A stretch of 64,000 nt of DNA from Bacteroidales bacterium (GCA_016928305.1 JAFGKY010000028.1:1-64000); one strand, 5' to 3'; positions 42,021-51,183 are shown, counted from the stretch's first letter. Notes: generated by a model not told the origin, from the sequence alone. Translations and numbers: made by a program.

Positions 42021-43454
42021 TCACTTCACATAACTGATCTTCATCATATTTGTTTTTCCACGCTCACTCATGGGGATGCTCCCGACATGCACGACGATAT
42101 CATCCGGCAAAATCAGTCCTTCCTTTTTAAGTATCTCAATGCTTTTACTTACGGCTTCGTTGATGTGGTCGACATGTTTCATATAAAATGCACGTATGCC
42201 CCAGACGAGTGAAAGGCTTTTGACAATAGGAAAGCTGGAGGTAAACGCAAAAATGTGAGCGGTTGGCCGGTAACTGGATATCTTATAAGCGGTAGCTCCC
42301 GAGTGGGTATAGGTGATAATAGCTTTTGCTCCGGTAAGATTGGCCATTTTTACTGCGTTGTAACAAACCGAATCGGGCAGGAAATCAGACGAGTTGCATA
42401 ACGGAAGATGTTCGTGTTTGATGGTATAATCACGACCTTCGGAAGAATTAATAACCCGCTGCATACTTTTAATGGCTTCCAGCGGATATTTTCCGACCGA
42501 GGTCTCACCACTGAGCATTAGCGTATCAGCGGCGTCAAAGACAGCGTTGGCCACATCATTGGCCTCTGCCCGTGTTGGTCTGAAGTTGGCGATCATACTT
42601 TCCAGCATCTGGGTGGCGATAATAACAGGCTTGGCCTGAGCAATGCATTTGCTGACAATCTGTTTCTGGATGTAGGGCACTTTGTTAAACGCTATTTCAA
42701 CACCAAGGTCGCCCCTGGCTACCATAACACCATCGGTTACAGCAATGATGGAGTCGAGTTCATCAAGTGCTTCGGGTTTTTCAATTTTGGCGATAATGCC
42801 GGTTTCTTTTCCCCTGGCTTTGATAAAATCCCTGAGATCTTTTATATCATCGGCCGATCTGACAAAAGAAAGCGCTATCCAGTCGAAGTTATTCTGTAGC
42901 ATAAACTCGGCATCTTTCTTGTCTTTATCGGTAAGGCTTGGCAGGGAGACTTTCGTGTCGGGCAGGTTCACCCCTTTCTTGGATGATAGCGAACCCCCGT
43001 TGACAACACTTGCCCGCACCGTGTCCCTTCCATTGGTGTCTATCACTTTCATCCGTATCTTGCCATCATCCAGCAGGATGTATTCACCTTTTTGAGTATC
43101 TGACGGGAATTCCCGGTAGGTTATGTACAGCTTTTCCCGGTTCCCGACACAGGGCTCGGTAACAAAGGTTATTTCATCACCTTCCTTCAGGTCGATCCGG
43201 TTGTTTTCCACCTCACCGATCCGTAATTTGGGCCCCTGCAGATCGCCCAGAATGGCTACATTCATTCGTAGTTCTTCATTGAGCTGCCGGATCAGTTGAA
43301 TGATCTGAAGAAAAAATTCATAAGAACCATGGGAGAAATTTAGCCGACAGACATCGATTCCGGCCCGGAACATCTCCCTTAATATCTCGTAGGATGCACA
43401 GGCAGGTCCGATTGTGGCAATTATTTTAGTTTTGGAATCCTTATTTCTGACCAT
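42021..43454 (-). CDS. pyk: Pyruvate kinase
   Basis: This 477-residue enzyme transfers phosphate from phosphoenolpyruvate to ADP, the last step of glycolysis. Family motifs are KIIATIGPAC and VCRLNFSHGSYEFF (substrate Arg), VAILGDLQGPKLRIGE, ALSFVRSADDI, IIAKIEKPEALDELD (catalytic Lys and metal-binding Glu), GVMVARGDLGVEI and VIIATQMLESM. The C-terminal allosteric domain is present but short. Length is typical for Bacteroidota. Single gene, with degenerate repeat material in the downstream spacer. Confidence 0.97.
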   Translation of the reverse strand: MVRNKDSKTKIIATIGPACASYEILREMFRAGIDVCRLNFSHGSYEFFLQIIQLIRQLNEELRMNVAILGDLQGPKLRIGEVENNRIDLKEGDEITFVTEPCVGNREKLYITYREFPSDTQKGEYILLDDGKIRMKVIDTNGRDTVRASVVNGGSLSSKKGVNLPDTKVSLPSLTDKDKKDAEFMLQNNFDWIALSFVRSADDIKDLRDFIKARGKETGIIAKIEKPEALDELDSIIAVTDGVMVARGDLGVEIAFNKVPYIQKQIVSKCIAQAKPVIIATQMLESMIANFRPTRAEANDVANAVFDAADTLMLSGETSVGKYPLEAIKSMQRVINSSEGRDYTIKHEHLPLCNSSDFLPDSVCYNAVKMANLTGAKAIITYTHSGATAYKISSYRPTAHIFAFTSSFPIVKSLSLVWGIRAFYMKHVDHINEAVSKSIEILKKEGLILPDDIVVHVGSIPMSERGKTNMMKISYVK

Positions 43455-43536
43455 AGGTTGATTTTAAGATTTAAAACAGGTAATAAAGCACGCAATTTAA
43501 GTTAATTATGTGTTGATAAGTATGAATTTCAAATGA

Positions 43537-43839
43537 TTTTTCATCGGATCAGAGTACCTGCTGATCATAGGTTCATTCTATATACTTTTAAATCTTATGT
43601 TTACGATAAGCGGTGTGATGAGAGGATCCGGCGATACCCTTATCCCTATGTTCATTTCATTGTTTTCCCTGTGGGCCATACGTATTCCATCGGCACTTAT
43701 ATTGTCAAAGGAATTTTCTGAAACCGGTATATGGTGGTCTATTCCTCTTGGCTGGCTGATAGGACTGGTGCTTTTGTATCTGTATTATCTCACGGATTCC
43801 TGGAAACGGAAATCGGTGATTCGTCATATAAATAAGTAG
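43537..43839 (+). pseudogene. Remnant of a MATE-family multidrug transporter (C-terminal part)
   Basis: From 43537 the frame reads FFIGSEYLLIIGSFYILLNLM and then MFTISGVMRGSGDTLIPMFI, with GIWWSIPLGWLIGLVLLYLYY. The RGSGDT motif and the following helices are the last quarter of a MATE efflux transporter, about 100 of about 450 residues. A TGA stop (43534-43536) precedes it in frame and no upstream MATE sequence is visible. The piece is left over from a gene lost by deletion. An ATG at 43597 opens an 80-residue frame, probably not functional. The end of the remnant overlaps the -33 box of the yicC promoter. Confidence 0.8.
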
Positions 43840-43869
43840 TTGGTAATTAAAGTGAATAACCTATATTTG
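43840..43869 (+). promoter_or_regulatory. Promoter of the yicC-gmk-nadD operon
   Basis: TTG at 43840-43842 and TATATTTG at 43862-43869 are 19 bases apart, a full consensus match, 22 bases upstream of yicC. The -33 box lies just after the MATE remnant stop. Confidence 0.85.
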
Positions 43870-43891
43870 TAATATCCATATTCCTAATGCC

Positions 43892-44767
43892 ATGATAAAA
43901 TCAATGACCGGCTTTGGTAAAGCCTCAACTGAACTGAATGATAAAATAATTAACATTGAAATCAGGGCATTAAACAGCAAACAGCTTGATCTTTATACAC
44001 GATTACCCAATTTATATCGCGAAAAGGATTTTGATATCCGTGATGAACTGGTAAACCGCTTAAAAAGAGGAAAAATCGAACTTTCATTGACTCTTGATTA
44101 CAAAGAAGAAGAACAAGCAGTTCAGCTAAATGTACACGTTATCAAAAGTTATTACAGGCAGCTAAAGGAGATCACAAAAGAACTGGGTGGCGACAACGAA
44201 GAATCTCTTATGCCGGTGATTATGCGCTTACCTGAGGTGCTTAACGCATCAAAAGAACAGATCGACGAAAAGGAATGGTCAAAAATTACCGTTGCACTGG
44301 ACAAAGCCATCACGGAGCTGGATCTGTTCCGCATACAGGAAGGCAAAGCATTAAAGGAAGACATACTGAACCATCTCGCATCCATTGAAAATTTCCTTAA
44401 TCAGATTGAACCCTATGAGAAGGAACGGAAAGACATGTTGAAAAACAAACTGAATTCAAACCTGCACGAGTTGTTTACTCCCAATGGGTACGATAAAAAC
44501 AGGCTGGAACAGGAAATGATTTTTTACCTTGAGCGGTTTGATATTACGGAAGAAAAAATACGCCTGCAAAACCATTGTGCATATTTCAGGGAAGTATCAG
44601 ATGAGGTTGAGGCCGTTGGGAAAAAACTGACTTTTGTTGCACAGGAGATCGGGCGTGAGATCAATACCATTGGGGCCAAGGCAAATCATTCTGCCATTCA
44701 ACGCTTGGTTGTATTGATGAAAGACGAGCTGGAAAAGATCAAGGAACAACTGATGAACGTTTTATAA
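43892..44767 (+). CDS. YicC family endoribonuclease
   Basis: This 291-residue protein starts with MIKSMTGFGKA, the family signature, and has the C-terminal DUF1732 domain with LEQEMIFYLERFDITEEKIRLQNHC and ANHSAIQRLVVLMKDELEKIKEQ. YicC proteins were shown to degrade RNA in E. coli and are often encoded next to gmk, as here. It is the first of four plus-strand genes with gmk 17 bases downstream. Cytosolic, no signal peptide. Confidence 0.95.
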   Translation: MIKSMTGFGKASTELNDKIINIEIRALNSKQLDLYTRLPNLYREKDFDIRDELVNRLKRGKIELSLTLDYKEEEQAVQLNVHVIKSYYRQLKEITKELGGDNEESLMPVIMRLPEVLNASKEQIDEKEWSKITVALDKAITELDLFRIQEGKALKEDILNHLASIENFLNQIEPYEKERKDMLKNKLNSNLHELFTPNGYDKNRLEQEMIFYLERFDITEEKIRLQNHCAYFREVSDEVEAVGKKLTFVAQEIGREINTIGAKANHSAIQRLVVLMKDELEKIKEQLMNVL

Positions 44768-44784
44768 CCATAAAGGTATTAATC

Positions 44785-45366
44785 ATGAGTGGTAAAGCAG
44801 TTATTTTTTCAGGTCCATCGGGCGCCGGAAAGACCACCCTGGTAAAGCATCTGCTTTCACTTAAGGAGTATCACCTCGAATTCTCTATTTCAGCGTGTAC
44901 CAGGTCACAACGAGACAATGAAATAGACGGCAGGGATTACTACTTTATGACCGTTGATCAATTCAAGAGTAAAATTGATGATAATATGTTCCTGGAATGG
45001 GAGGAAGTTTATAAGAACTCCTATTATGGTACCCTCAAAAGTGAAGTGGAACGTATATGGAAGAATGGTAACTATATATTGTTTGATGTTGACGTGGAGG
45101 GCGGTGTAAATCTCAAACAATATTTTTGTGAAAACGCTTTGTCGGTTTTTGTAATGCCACCATCCATTGAGGAGCTGCAGCATCGGATTGAATTACGTGG
45201 TATGGATCGGCCTGATAAGATACAGAAAAGGATCAACAAGGCCAGCTATGAAATGAAATTTGCATCTAAGTTCGATAAGACCATTATTAATGATAATTTA
45301 AAAAAGGCCATGATGATGGCCGAGAAGCTTGTTAAGGAGTTTTTATACAGGCAGAGTATGTCATGA
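44785..45366 (+). CDS. gmk: Guanylate kinase
   Basis: This 193-residue kinase converts GMP to GDP with ATP. It has the P-loop GPSGAGKTTLVKHL (about 10-23), the GMP-binding RSQRDNEIDGRDYYFM, GTLKSEVERIW and LFDVDVEGGVNLKQ. Length is normal. Its stop overlaps the nadD start by 4 bases. The link yicC-gmk is a common gene neighbourhood. Confidence 0.97.
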   Translation: MSGKAVIFSGPSGAGKTTLVKHLLSLKEYHLEFSISACTRSQRDNEIDGRDYYFMTVDQFKSKIDDNMFLEWEEVYKNSYYGTLKSEVERIWKNGNYILFDVDVEGGVNLKQYFCENALSVFVMPPSIEELQHRIELRGMDRPDKIQKRINKASYEMKFASKFDKTIINDNLKKAMMMAEKLVKEFLYRQSMS

Positions 45367-45944
45367 AAATTGGTTTGTTTTTCGGCTCTTTTAATCCCGT
45401 CCATATCGGTCATCTGGCCATTGCTAATTATATGGTTGAGTTTACCGATATACAGCAGCTATGGTTTGTGATTAGCCCACACAATCCGTTAAAGCCAAAA
45501 CAGACCCTGCTTGCTGATCATCATCGCAGAACGCTTATGGAAATTGCTGTTGGCGATGAACCACGGTTCCGGGTCTCTGATATTGAATTCACTATGCCAA
45601 AGCCATCCTTTACCATCGATACGCTTGCCTGGCTTAAAGAGAAGTATGCTGACTATACTTTTGTTATTCTGATGGGATCGGACGGATTGCCGACTTTTAA
45701 TAAATGGAAAAACTATCACCTGATTGAAGAGGATTATCAGCGTTACGTATATCCGCGTCCCGGTTATCCTGTTGATCCTGCAAAACACCGGAACATAACC
45801 GTGGTTGATGCCCCCCTGTTGGAAATATCATCAAGTTTTATACGGAATGCGATCAGCAACGGGAAAGATATCCGCTATTTTCTTCCTGAAAAGGTATACG
45901 ATTATATTACAGAGATGCATTTTTATAAGGAGAGGGAATCATGA
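45363..45944 (+). CDS. nadD: Nicotinate-nucleotide adenylyltransferase
   Basis: This 193-residue enzyme joins nicotinate mononucleotide and ATP to make deamido-NAD. The nucleotidyltransferase fold is shown by GLFFGSFNPVHIGHLAIA (HxGH motif) and by LLEISSSFIRNAI (ISSTxIR type) near the C-terminus, with LIMGSDGLPTF-like sequence between. It is coupled to gmk by a 4-base overlap. Together the genes supply nucleotide and NAD precursors. Confidence 0.96.
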   Translation: MKIGLFFGSFNPVHIGHLAIANYMVEFTDIQQLWFVISPHNPLKPKQTLLADHHRRTLMEIAVGDEPRFRVSDIEFTMPKPSFTIDTLAWLKEKYADYTFVILMGSDGLPTFNKWKNYHLIEEDYQRYVYPRPGYPVDPAKHRNITVVDAPLLEISSSFIRNAISNGKDIRYFLPEKVYDYITEMHFYKERES

Positions 45945-45968
45945 TTGTCATACATCATTGAATAAGCT

Positions 45969-46520
45969 ATGGATAAAGATCTTATTTTTATACAGACGAT
46001 CCTTTCGGATGAGATGGTAGCCAATGGCTTCCCTGTTGTTTATAAAGGAAAACTCAACCATGAGATACTGAAGCTCTTTACTTCCATGGCTGAAGCAAAA
46101 GTGTCAAAAGGCTGTACCAACATTTCAATACGGCGCCTTGTTTTTCATGTGATCGTGGAATGTGTGCAGAATATCACCCGGCATTCCGACGACTTTGATG
46201 AAGATGGAATTGGCAATGGTATTTTTGTTGTAGGTGAAAGGAAGGAATATTATTATATCATTACGGGAAACATTATAAAATCATCAAAGGTTCAGAAGCT
46301 CGAACAAAGGCTGGAACAGTTGAACAGTCTGACCGATAATGAATTATTAAAACTGCACAAAGCCCAGATGTTGCAGGGTGAATTATCAGAAAAAGGGGGG
46401 GCAGGACTGGGGCTTATCGATATGATAAGAAAGACAGGCGAAAAATACATTTATCAGTTCCTCAAACTGGATATGGAAAATTATTTTTTCATCCTAAAGG
46501 TAACCGTTCCGAAGACATGA
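45969..46520 (+). CDS. SiaB-like protein kinase/phosphatase partner (DUF6272)
   Basis: This 183-residue protein is a GHKL-type kinase without a sensor. It has an N-box like VIVECVQNITRHSDDF (about 60-75) and a G-box GGAGLGLIDMIRKTG (about 136-150). This is the pattern of SiaB family kinases, which phosphorylate an anti-anti-sigma-like partner in the Pseudomonas SiaABCD system. It follows nadD by 24 bases, probably the last gene of the operon. The partner proteins are not in the window, so its signalling role is inferred. Confidence 0.85.
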   Translation: MDKDLIFIQTILSDEMVANGFPVVYKGKLNHEILKLFTSMAEAKVSKGCTNISIRRLVFHVIVECVQNITRHSDDFDEDGIGNGIFVVGERKEYYYIITGNIIKSSKVQKLEQRLEQLNSLTDNELLKLHKAQMLQGELSEKGGAGLGLIDMIRKTGEKYIYQFLKLDMENYFFILKVTVPKT

Positions 46521-46533
46521 GAGGAACATCGAT

Positions 46534-46558
46534 CTTCCAGGGTCGTTAGACCTGGAAG
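46534..46558. repeat. Palindromic repeat between convergent genes
   Basis: CTTCCA (46534-46539), then GGTC / GACC (46541-46544, 46549-46552) and TGGAAG (46553-46558) form a hairpin with one bulged G. It lies between the SiaB-like gene and hypD, in terminator position, and resembles dispersed palindromes of the type CTTCCAGGTC. Confidence 0.7.
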
Positions 46559-46571
46559 GTCTACATCCCGG

Positions 46572-48935
46572 TTATACCCCGCTGTGCTCGGTTCGGCGGA
46601 TGATCTCATCCTGCAGGTCGGTGCCGAGATCGTTGAAGTAATCACTGTAACCGGCTACGCGTACGATCAGGTCGCGGTAGTTCTCGGGATGCTTCTGGGC
46701 ATCCCTCAGTGTGTCGGCCGAAACAACGTTGAATTGAACATGATGACCATCGAGTCTGAAATAACTTCGGATCAGCTTGGTTAGTTTCACAATACCCTCA
46801 TCATCTTCAAAGAATTCTGGGGTAAACTTCTGGTTAAGAAGTGTACCTCCCGTCTTCAGGTGATCGATCTTGGAGGCGGATTTCAAAACGGCTGTAGGAC
46901 CATTTGTATCAGCTCCCTGGACGGGGGAAATGCCTTCCGAAAGTGGCACTCCTGCTTTCCTTCCATCGGGCAGGGTGCCGGTGACACTGCCAAAGTAAAC
47001 ATGGGAGGTCGTAGGTAACAGATTGATGCGATGGTAACCACCACGGGCATTGGGTTTTTCGTTTACGGCATCGTAATAGATCTCAAATACCTCCTGCAGA
47101 CGGTCATCGGCATCATCGTCATCGTTACCATACTTTGGGGTATTATATAAAAGGTCGTACCGCAACTTTTTGTTTTCCTTAAAATCGGACTTCAGCGCGA
47201 CAAGCATCTCCTGCATAGTGATATTTTTGTTGTCGTATACATTGTATTTCAGTGAGGTCAGGCAATCGGTCATGGTGCCAAGTCCCACGCCCTGAATATA
47301 GGATGTATTGTACCTTGCGCCTCCGGCCACATAATCCATCCCTTTTTTTATGCAATCCTCGATAAGTATGGACAGAAAAGGTACCGGTAGATGACGTGAG
47401 AAAATGCGTTCGATGATGTTATTACCGCGGATCTTTATGGCTGCAAAATAATTCATTTGCGCACGAAATGCACTCAGCAGCTCTTCATAGGTTTTAAGAT
47501 CTACCGCATCGCCTGTTCTTAATCCCAGTTGTTTCTTCGTCCTGGGGTCCATTCCATTGTTCAATGTCAGTTCAAGTATTTTGGGCATATTGAAATAACC
47601 GGTGAGTATATAGGCTTCAGTTCCAAAAGCACCCGTCTCCACACATCCGCTTGCACCACCTTTCCGTGCATCAATAATGTCCTTCCCCTGGCGCAACATT
47701 TCCTGGATGATAGCCTCGGTATTGAATACCGACGGTTGCCCGAATCCGGTCTTAATAATTTTCACAGCACAGTTTACAAAGAGGTCGGGATTCTTTTTGG
47801 ATACCTGTATCATCGAGCTGGGCTGCAGAAGCCGCATTTCTTCAATCACATCAAGCAACATATAGGTCATTTCATTTACCGCATCGGAACCGTCCTCTTT
47901 AACACCGCCCAGGTTGATGAGGCAGAAATCGGTGTAGGTGTTGCTTTCCTGCGCTGTCACCCCTACTTTGGGCGGTGATGGGTGGTTGTTGAATTTGATC
48001 CAGAATGCCTGCAGCAGTTCAATAGCTCCTTCTTTTGTCAACCTGCCGGTTTCAATATCCTTTCGGTAAAAGGGCATCAGGTGCTGGTCGAGACGTCCGG
48101 GATTAAACGAATCCCATGGATTGGCTTCAAGGATCACGCCCAGATGAACAAACCAATAATACTGCAGGGCTTCATGCAGTGTTACAGGAGCATGAGCAGG
48201 CACTCTCCGGCAAACTTCTGCTATTTTTAACAGTTCAGCTTTTCGTGTAGAATTGTATTCTGTTTTTGCCAGCTCTTCAAGCTTTTCAGCATGGCGCCCG
48301 GCAAACCTGATAAGGGCATTGGCAGCCACTTCCATGGCTTTAAGCTCTTCCGTTTTATCATATGCCTCGGGATCATTGACCGGATCAAGTGTTGCCAGGC
48401 TTTGCCGGATCTCTTTTATAAAATCAAGCATCCCTTTCCGGTAGATCCTATCGCCACAGACCGTGTGGCCCGGTGCCCGCTGTTCCTGAAATTCAGTGAA
48501 GATACCGGCGGAATAAGCTTCAATCCATTCGGCACTCATATTTCTCATAACTTTTTCACGATTTGATCTGCCTGTCCAGTAAGGAATGATTATATTCTCG
48601 TAGGCACGGTGTGTTTCTTCATCCACTTTAAAGGAGACTTTTTCCCGGGAGTTCAGGATAGCCAGGTCTTTAAGAGAGTGGATACAAATCTCTGGGTAGG
48701 TGGGCGTGGCCTTTGGCTCAGGTCCTCTCTCCCCGACGATAAGCTCATCGTCGCCGATATAGATGGCCTTGTTTTCGATAACGTATTCAAATGATCTTGC
48801 CCGCGCCATGGCAACGGAAAGTCCACGGAATTTGTCGCTTTGATAAAAAGCAGTCATCAGCAATGCCCTTTCGGCTGAAATACGGTTGATGGCATTGATG
48901 CTGTTCTCTCGGAGTCTTTTAATCCTTGCGTTCAT
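46572..48935 (-). CDS. hypD: trans-4-hydroxy-L-proline dehydratase (glycyl radical enzyme)
   Basis: This 787-residue glycyl radical enzyme removes water from trans-4-hydroxy-L-proline to give pyrroline-5-carboxylate, in the cytosol under anoxia. The radical site is Gly762 in VRVAGYSD and the thiyl Cys431 lies in GASGCVETG with Glu433. Relative to Clostridioides difficile HypD (as I recall its numbering) the key residues shift by exactly 3: Phe149, His157, Asp275, Ser331, Asp336, Phe337, Cys431, Glu433, Thr642, Gly762. That set separates HypD from pyruvate formate-lyase, choline lyase and glycerol dehydratase. The activating enzyme gene is upstream on the same strand. A proC-type reductase that would finish proline formation is not adjacent. 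Confidence 0.9.
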   Translation of the reverse strand: MNARIKRLRENSINAINRISAERALLMTAFYQSDKFRGLSVAMARARSFEYVIENKAIYIGDDELIVGERGPEPKATPTYPEICIHSLKDLAILNSREKVSFKVDEETHRAYENIIIPYWTGRSNREKVMRNMSAEWIEAYSAGIFTEFQEQRAPGHTVCGDRIYRKGMLDFIKEIRQSLATLDPVNDPEAYDKTEELKAMEVAANALIRFAGRHAEKLEELAKTEYNSTRKAELLKIAEVCRRVPAHAPVTLHEALQYYWFVHLGVILEANPWDSFNPGRLDQHLMPFYRKDIETGRLTKEGAIELLQAFWIKFNNHPSPPKVGVTAQESNTYTDFCLINLGGVKEDGSDAVNEMTYMLLDVIEEMRLLQPSSMIQVSKKNPDLFVNCAVKIIKTGFGQPSVFNTEAIIQEMLRQGKDIIDARKGGASGCVETGAFGTEAYILTGYFNMPKILELTLNNGMDPRTKKQLGLRTGDAVDLKTYEELLSAFRAQMNYFAAIKIRGNNIIERIFSRHLPVPFLSILIEDCIKKGMDYVAGGARYNTSYIQGVGLGTMTDCLTSLKYNVYDNKNITMQEMLVALKSDFKENKKLRYDLLYNTPKYGNDDDDADDRLQEVFEIYYDAVNEKPNARGGYHRINLLPTTSHVYFGSVTGTLPDGRKAGVPLSEGISPVQGADTNGPTAVLKSASKIDHLKTGGTLLNQKFTPEFFEDDEGIVKLTKLIRSYFRLDGHHVQFNVVSADTLRDAQKHPENYRDLIVRVAGYSDYFNDLGTDLQDEIIRRTEHSGV

Positions 48936-49163
48936 AAAAATAGTATTAATAATGCTTCTTCACTCTTCACTTCTCACTTTTCACTTTTCACTTTTCACTT
49001 TTCACCCCACACCCTGCCAGGGTTTCAACGCACAAGGCAGACGCACACCGCTTGCAGGGTTTTCAACCTCTCACTGTTCACTATTCACTGTTCACTGTTC
49101 ACTGTTCACTGTTCACTGTTCACTGTTCACTGTTCACTGTTCACTGTTCACTGTTCACTGTTC
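48936..49163. repeat. Heptamer tandem arrays between hypD and its activase
   Basis: Two 7-base tandem arrays fill the gap. At about 48961-49008 the unit is CACTTTT (about 6 copies); at 49071-49162 it is GTTCACT (about 13 copies). Between them is CCCTGCCAGGGTTTCAAC and its variant CTTGCAGGGTTTTCAAC (49013-49067). The arrays lie within a same-strand gene pair that should be co-transcribed. The last unit merges with the stop codon of the activase gene at 49164-49166. Confidence 0.95.
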
Positions 49164-49961
49164 TCACCCCCCAATTGTCACGTTAAATCCACTGCTTTTA
49201 AATGCTTCCACATAAGGGAGGACGTCATCTTTTTTCAATGCGGGAATACCTTCCAGGGGATTCGGTATGGCAAATCGTTTGTATTTATTGTTTCCCAGTG
49301 TATGGTAGGGCAGAAGGTCCACCTGTTCGATCTTTCCGTGCAACGATTTCAGGAATTGCATAATCTCAATAAGATCGTTTTCCCTGAAATTGAACGAAGG
49401 AATAACGGGTATCCTTATATGAAGCGGTTTAGCAGCTTTCAATACGTATTTCAGGTTTTCGATGATGATATCGTTGGAGTAACCAGTCGATTGTTTGTGC
49501 TTCACGGGATCTAAATGCTTGAGATCAAAAAGGAAAAGATCTGTAAAGGGGAAGATACGATCAAAATAATTCTGATGCACATGACCGCATGTGTCAACAG
49601 CTGTATGAAGTCCTTCGTCATGACAGGCTTTCAGAACGGCTTCGAGAAACTCAGGTTGCAGCATGGGTTCACCCCCTGAAAAGGTAACACCCCCTCCCGA
49701 TTCTTCATAGAACACTTTATCCCGGATAACGGCACTTAACACATCGTTGACGGTATAAGGTTTTCCTGCCATTTCTTCACGATCAAACCATTCATCATCG
49801 ACCTTGATTTTTTTGATAAACCTGACAGGCCTGGCATCAATGCTTTCCGGATTATGGCACCACTGACAGGACAATGGACATCCTTTAAAAAATACCGTAG
49901 TGCGGATGCCCGGTCCGTCATGAACAGCGAAACGCCTTATATCGAAAATGATTCCTTCCAC
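49164..49961 (-). CDS. Glycyl radical enzyme activase (radical SAM)
   Basis: This 265-residue radical SAM enzyme would make the glycyl radical on HypD. The cluster motif is CPLSCQWC (Cys28, Cys32, Cys35), with the family's RRFAVHDGPGIRTTVFFKG before it and VTFSGGEPMLQPEF (GGE motif) after. It lacks the extra ferredoxin-type cluster insert with CxxC repeats found in many activases, so it has the short PflA-like form. It lies upstream of hypD on the same strand, separated by 228 bases of tandem repeats. The gene pair fits the known hypD-hypE arrangement. Confidence 0.92.
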   Translation of the reverse strand: MEGIIFDIRRFAVHDGPGIRTTVFFKGCPLSCQWCHNPESIDARPVRFIKKIKVDDEWFDREEMAGKPYTVNDVLSAVIRDKVFYEESGGGVTFSGGEPMLQPEFLEAVLKACHDEGLHTAVDTCGHVHQNYFDRIFPFTDLFLFDLKHLDPVKHKQSTGYSNDIIIENLKYVLKAAKPLHIRIPVIPSFNFRENDLIEIMQFLKSLHGKIEQVDLLPYHTLGNNKYKRFAIPNPLEGIPALKKDDVLPYVEAFKSSGFNVTIGG

Positions 49962-50229
49962 TATGTCCGGTAATAAGTAATTTGTTTTTTTATATCAGGA
50001 ATAAAACGGAATGACAAGCTCAGCTGGTGTCAACCAGCCGATACCATAAAAACCGTAAAGGAATGGTTTATATCATCCAGCACTCATAAAGGCCTTTGCC
50101 ATACCTGTGGTACAGCGTATTATGATACCGGGTATCCGGAAACATCTTATTATAAATGAATTTAGTTACAAAGATATATTATTTTTACTCCCTGTAACAG
50201 TAATAATAGCATTTCTATAAACACAGTCT
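49962..50229. other. Divergent intergenic region
   Basis: Spacer of 268 bases between the activase gene (minus) and the antiporter gene (plus). I see no clear promoter, ORF or repeat; the sequence is AT-rich with short dyads only. Confidence 0.4.
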
Positions 50230-51183
50230 ATGCTCTGGATACTGTTCCTGTTAATACTGGGTTTTGCATTGGTGATAAAAGGTGCTGATTTTCTGGTTAA
50301 AGGGGCATCTTCACTGGCAAGACGTTTCAACGTCTCAGAATTGATCATCGGTCTTACCATTGTTTCCCTGGGAACTTCGGTTCCCGAACTGGTCGTAAAT
50401 GTCATTGCCTCAATAGACGGTCATAATAATGTAGTATTGGGGGCTATCATAGGGAGCAACAACTTTAATCTGTTTATCATATTGAGTATATCGGCATTGA
50501 TCTTTCCGTTAACCATACAGCGATCAACCATACTGAAGGAAATACCCTACTCATTGATAGCAGCGCTTGCTGTTTTACTCCTGGCCAATGATGTCATGTT
50601 ATTCAACAGCCATTCAAACATCCTGGGCCGGGCAGACGGTTTTGTCCTGATGGGATTCTTTGCGTTATTTATGATTTATATTTTTCACAATCTGAGGTTC
50701 GATTACCCGGAAAATAATATCCCCGCGGACTGTTACTCAATTCCAAAAACAATGCTGTTGTTGGCACTGGGAATGACCGGACTTATTATTGGAGGGAAGC
50801 TGGCCGTGAACAATGCGGTGGCACTGGCACAGATAATGGGCATCAGTGAAAGGATCATCGGTCTTACCATTGTTGCTGCCGGAACCTCACTCCCTGAACT
50901 TGCCACTTCCGCTGTGGCAGCATACCGGAAAAAACCGGATATCGCTGTTGGCAATGTGGTCGGCTCCAGCATTTTCAATATCTTTTTTGTCCTTGCCATC
51001 AGTGTCATCATTTCTCCTGCTGCCTATCCGATTACTTTCAACGTGGATCTTACCCTTCTTATTCTTGGAACGATATTATTGTTATTGTTTACCTATACCG
51101 GTAAAAAAGCCAGGATTGACCGCTGGGAAGCTATTTTATTATTAGGTATTTTCATCGGATACACAGTTTTCCTGTTGAAATGA
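50230..51183 (+). CDS. Calcium/sodium antiporter (CaCA family, YrbG-like)
   Basis: This 317-residue membrane protein has ten or so helices in two inverted halves. Each half has the alpha-repeat: GLTIVSLGTSVPELVVN (about 42-60) and GLTIVAAGTSLPELATS (about 208-228), which form the ion-binding site with Glu in PE. It exchanges Na+ for Ca2+ (or other divalent ions) across the cytoplasmic membrane. Length and helix pattern match YrbG. Single gene upstream of the LTA-synthase-like gene, 42 bases apart. Confidence 0.93.
   Translation: MLWILFLLILGFALVIKGADFLVKGASSLARRFNVSELIIGLTIVSLGTSVPELVVNVIASIDGHNNVVLGAIIGSNNFNLFIILSISALIFPLTIQRSTILKEIPYSLIAALAVLLLANDVMLFNSHSNILGRADGFVLMGFFALFMIYIFHNLRFDYPENNIPADCYSIPKTMLLLALGMTGLIIGGKLAVNNAVALAQIMGISERIIGLTIVAAGTSLPELATSAVAAYRKKPDIAVGNVVGSSIFNIFFVLAISVIISPAAYPITFNVDLTLLILGTILLLLFTYTGKKARIDRWEAILLLGIFIGYTVFLLK

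Noticed and set aside
46572..48935. Pyruvate formate-lyase or choline trimethylamine-lyase
   Set aside because: PFL has two adjacent Cys; this enzyme has GCVET with one, and the residue pattern matches HypD.
48961..49162. CRISPR array
   Set aside because: The 7-base units are contiguous with no unique spacers and no cas genes are present.
48886..49215. Plus-strand frame of 109 residues with HCSLFTV repeats
   Set aside because: It is a translation of the 7-base tandem array, which is open in all frames on this strand. It has no family features.
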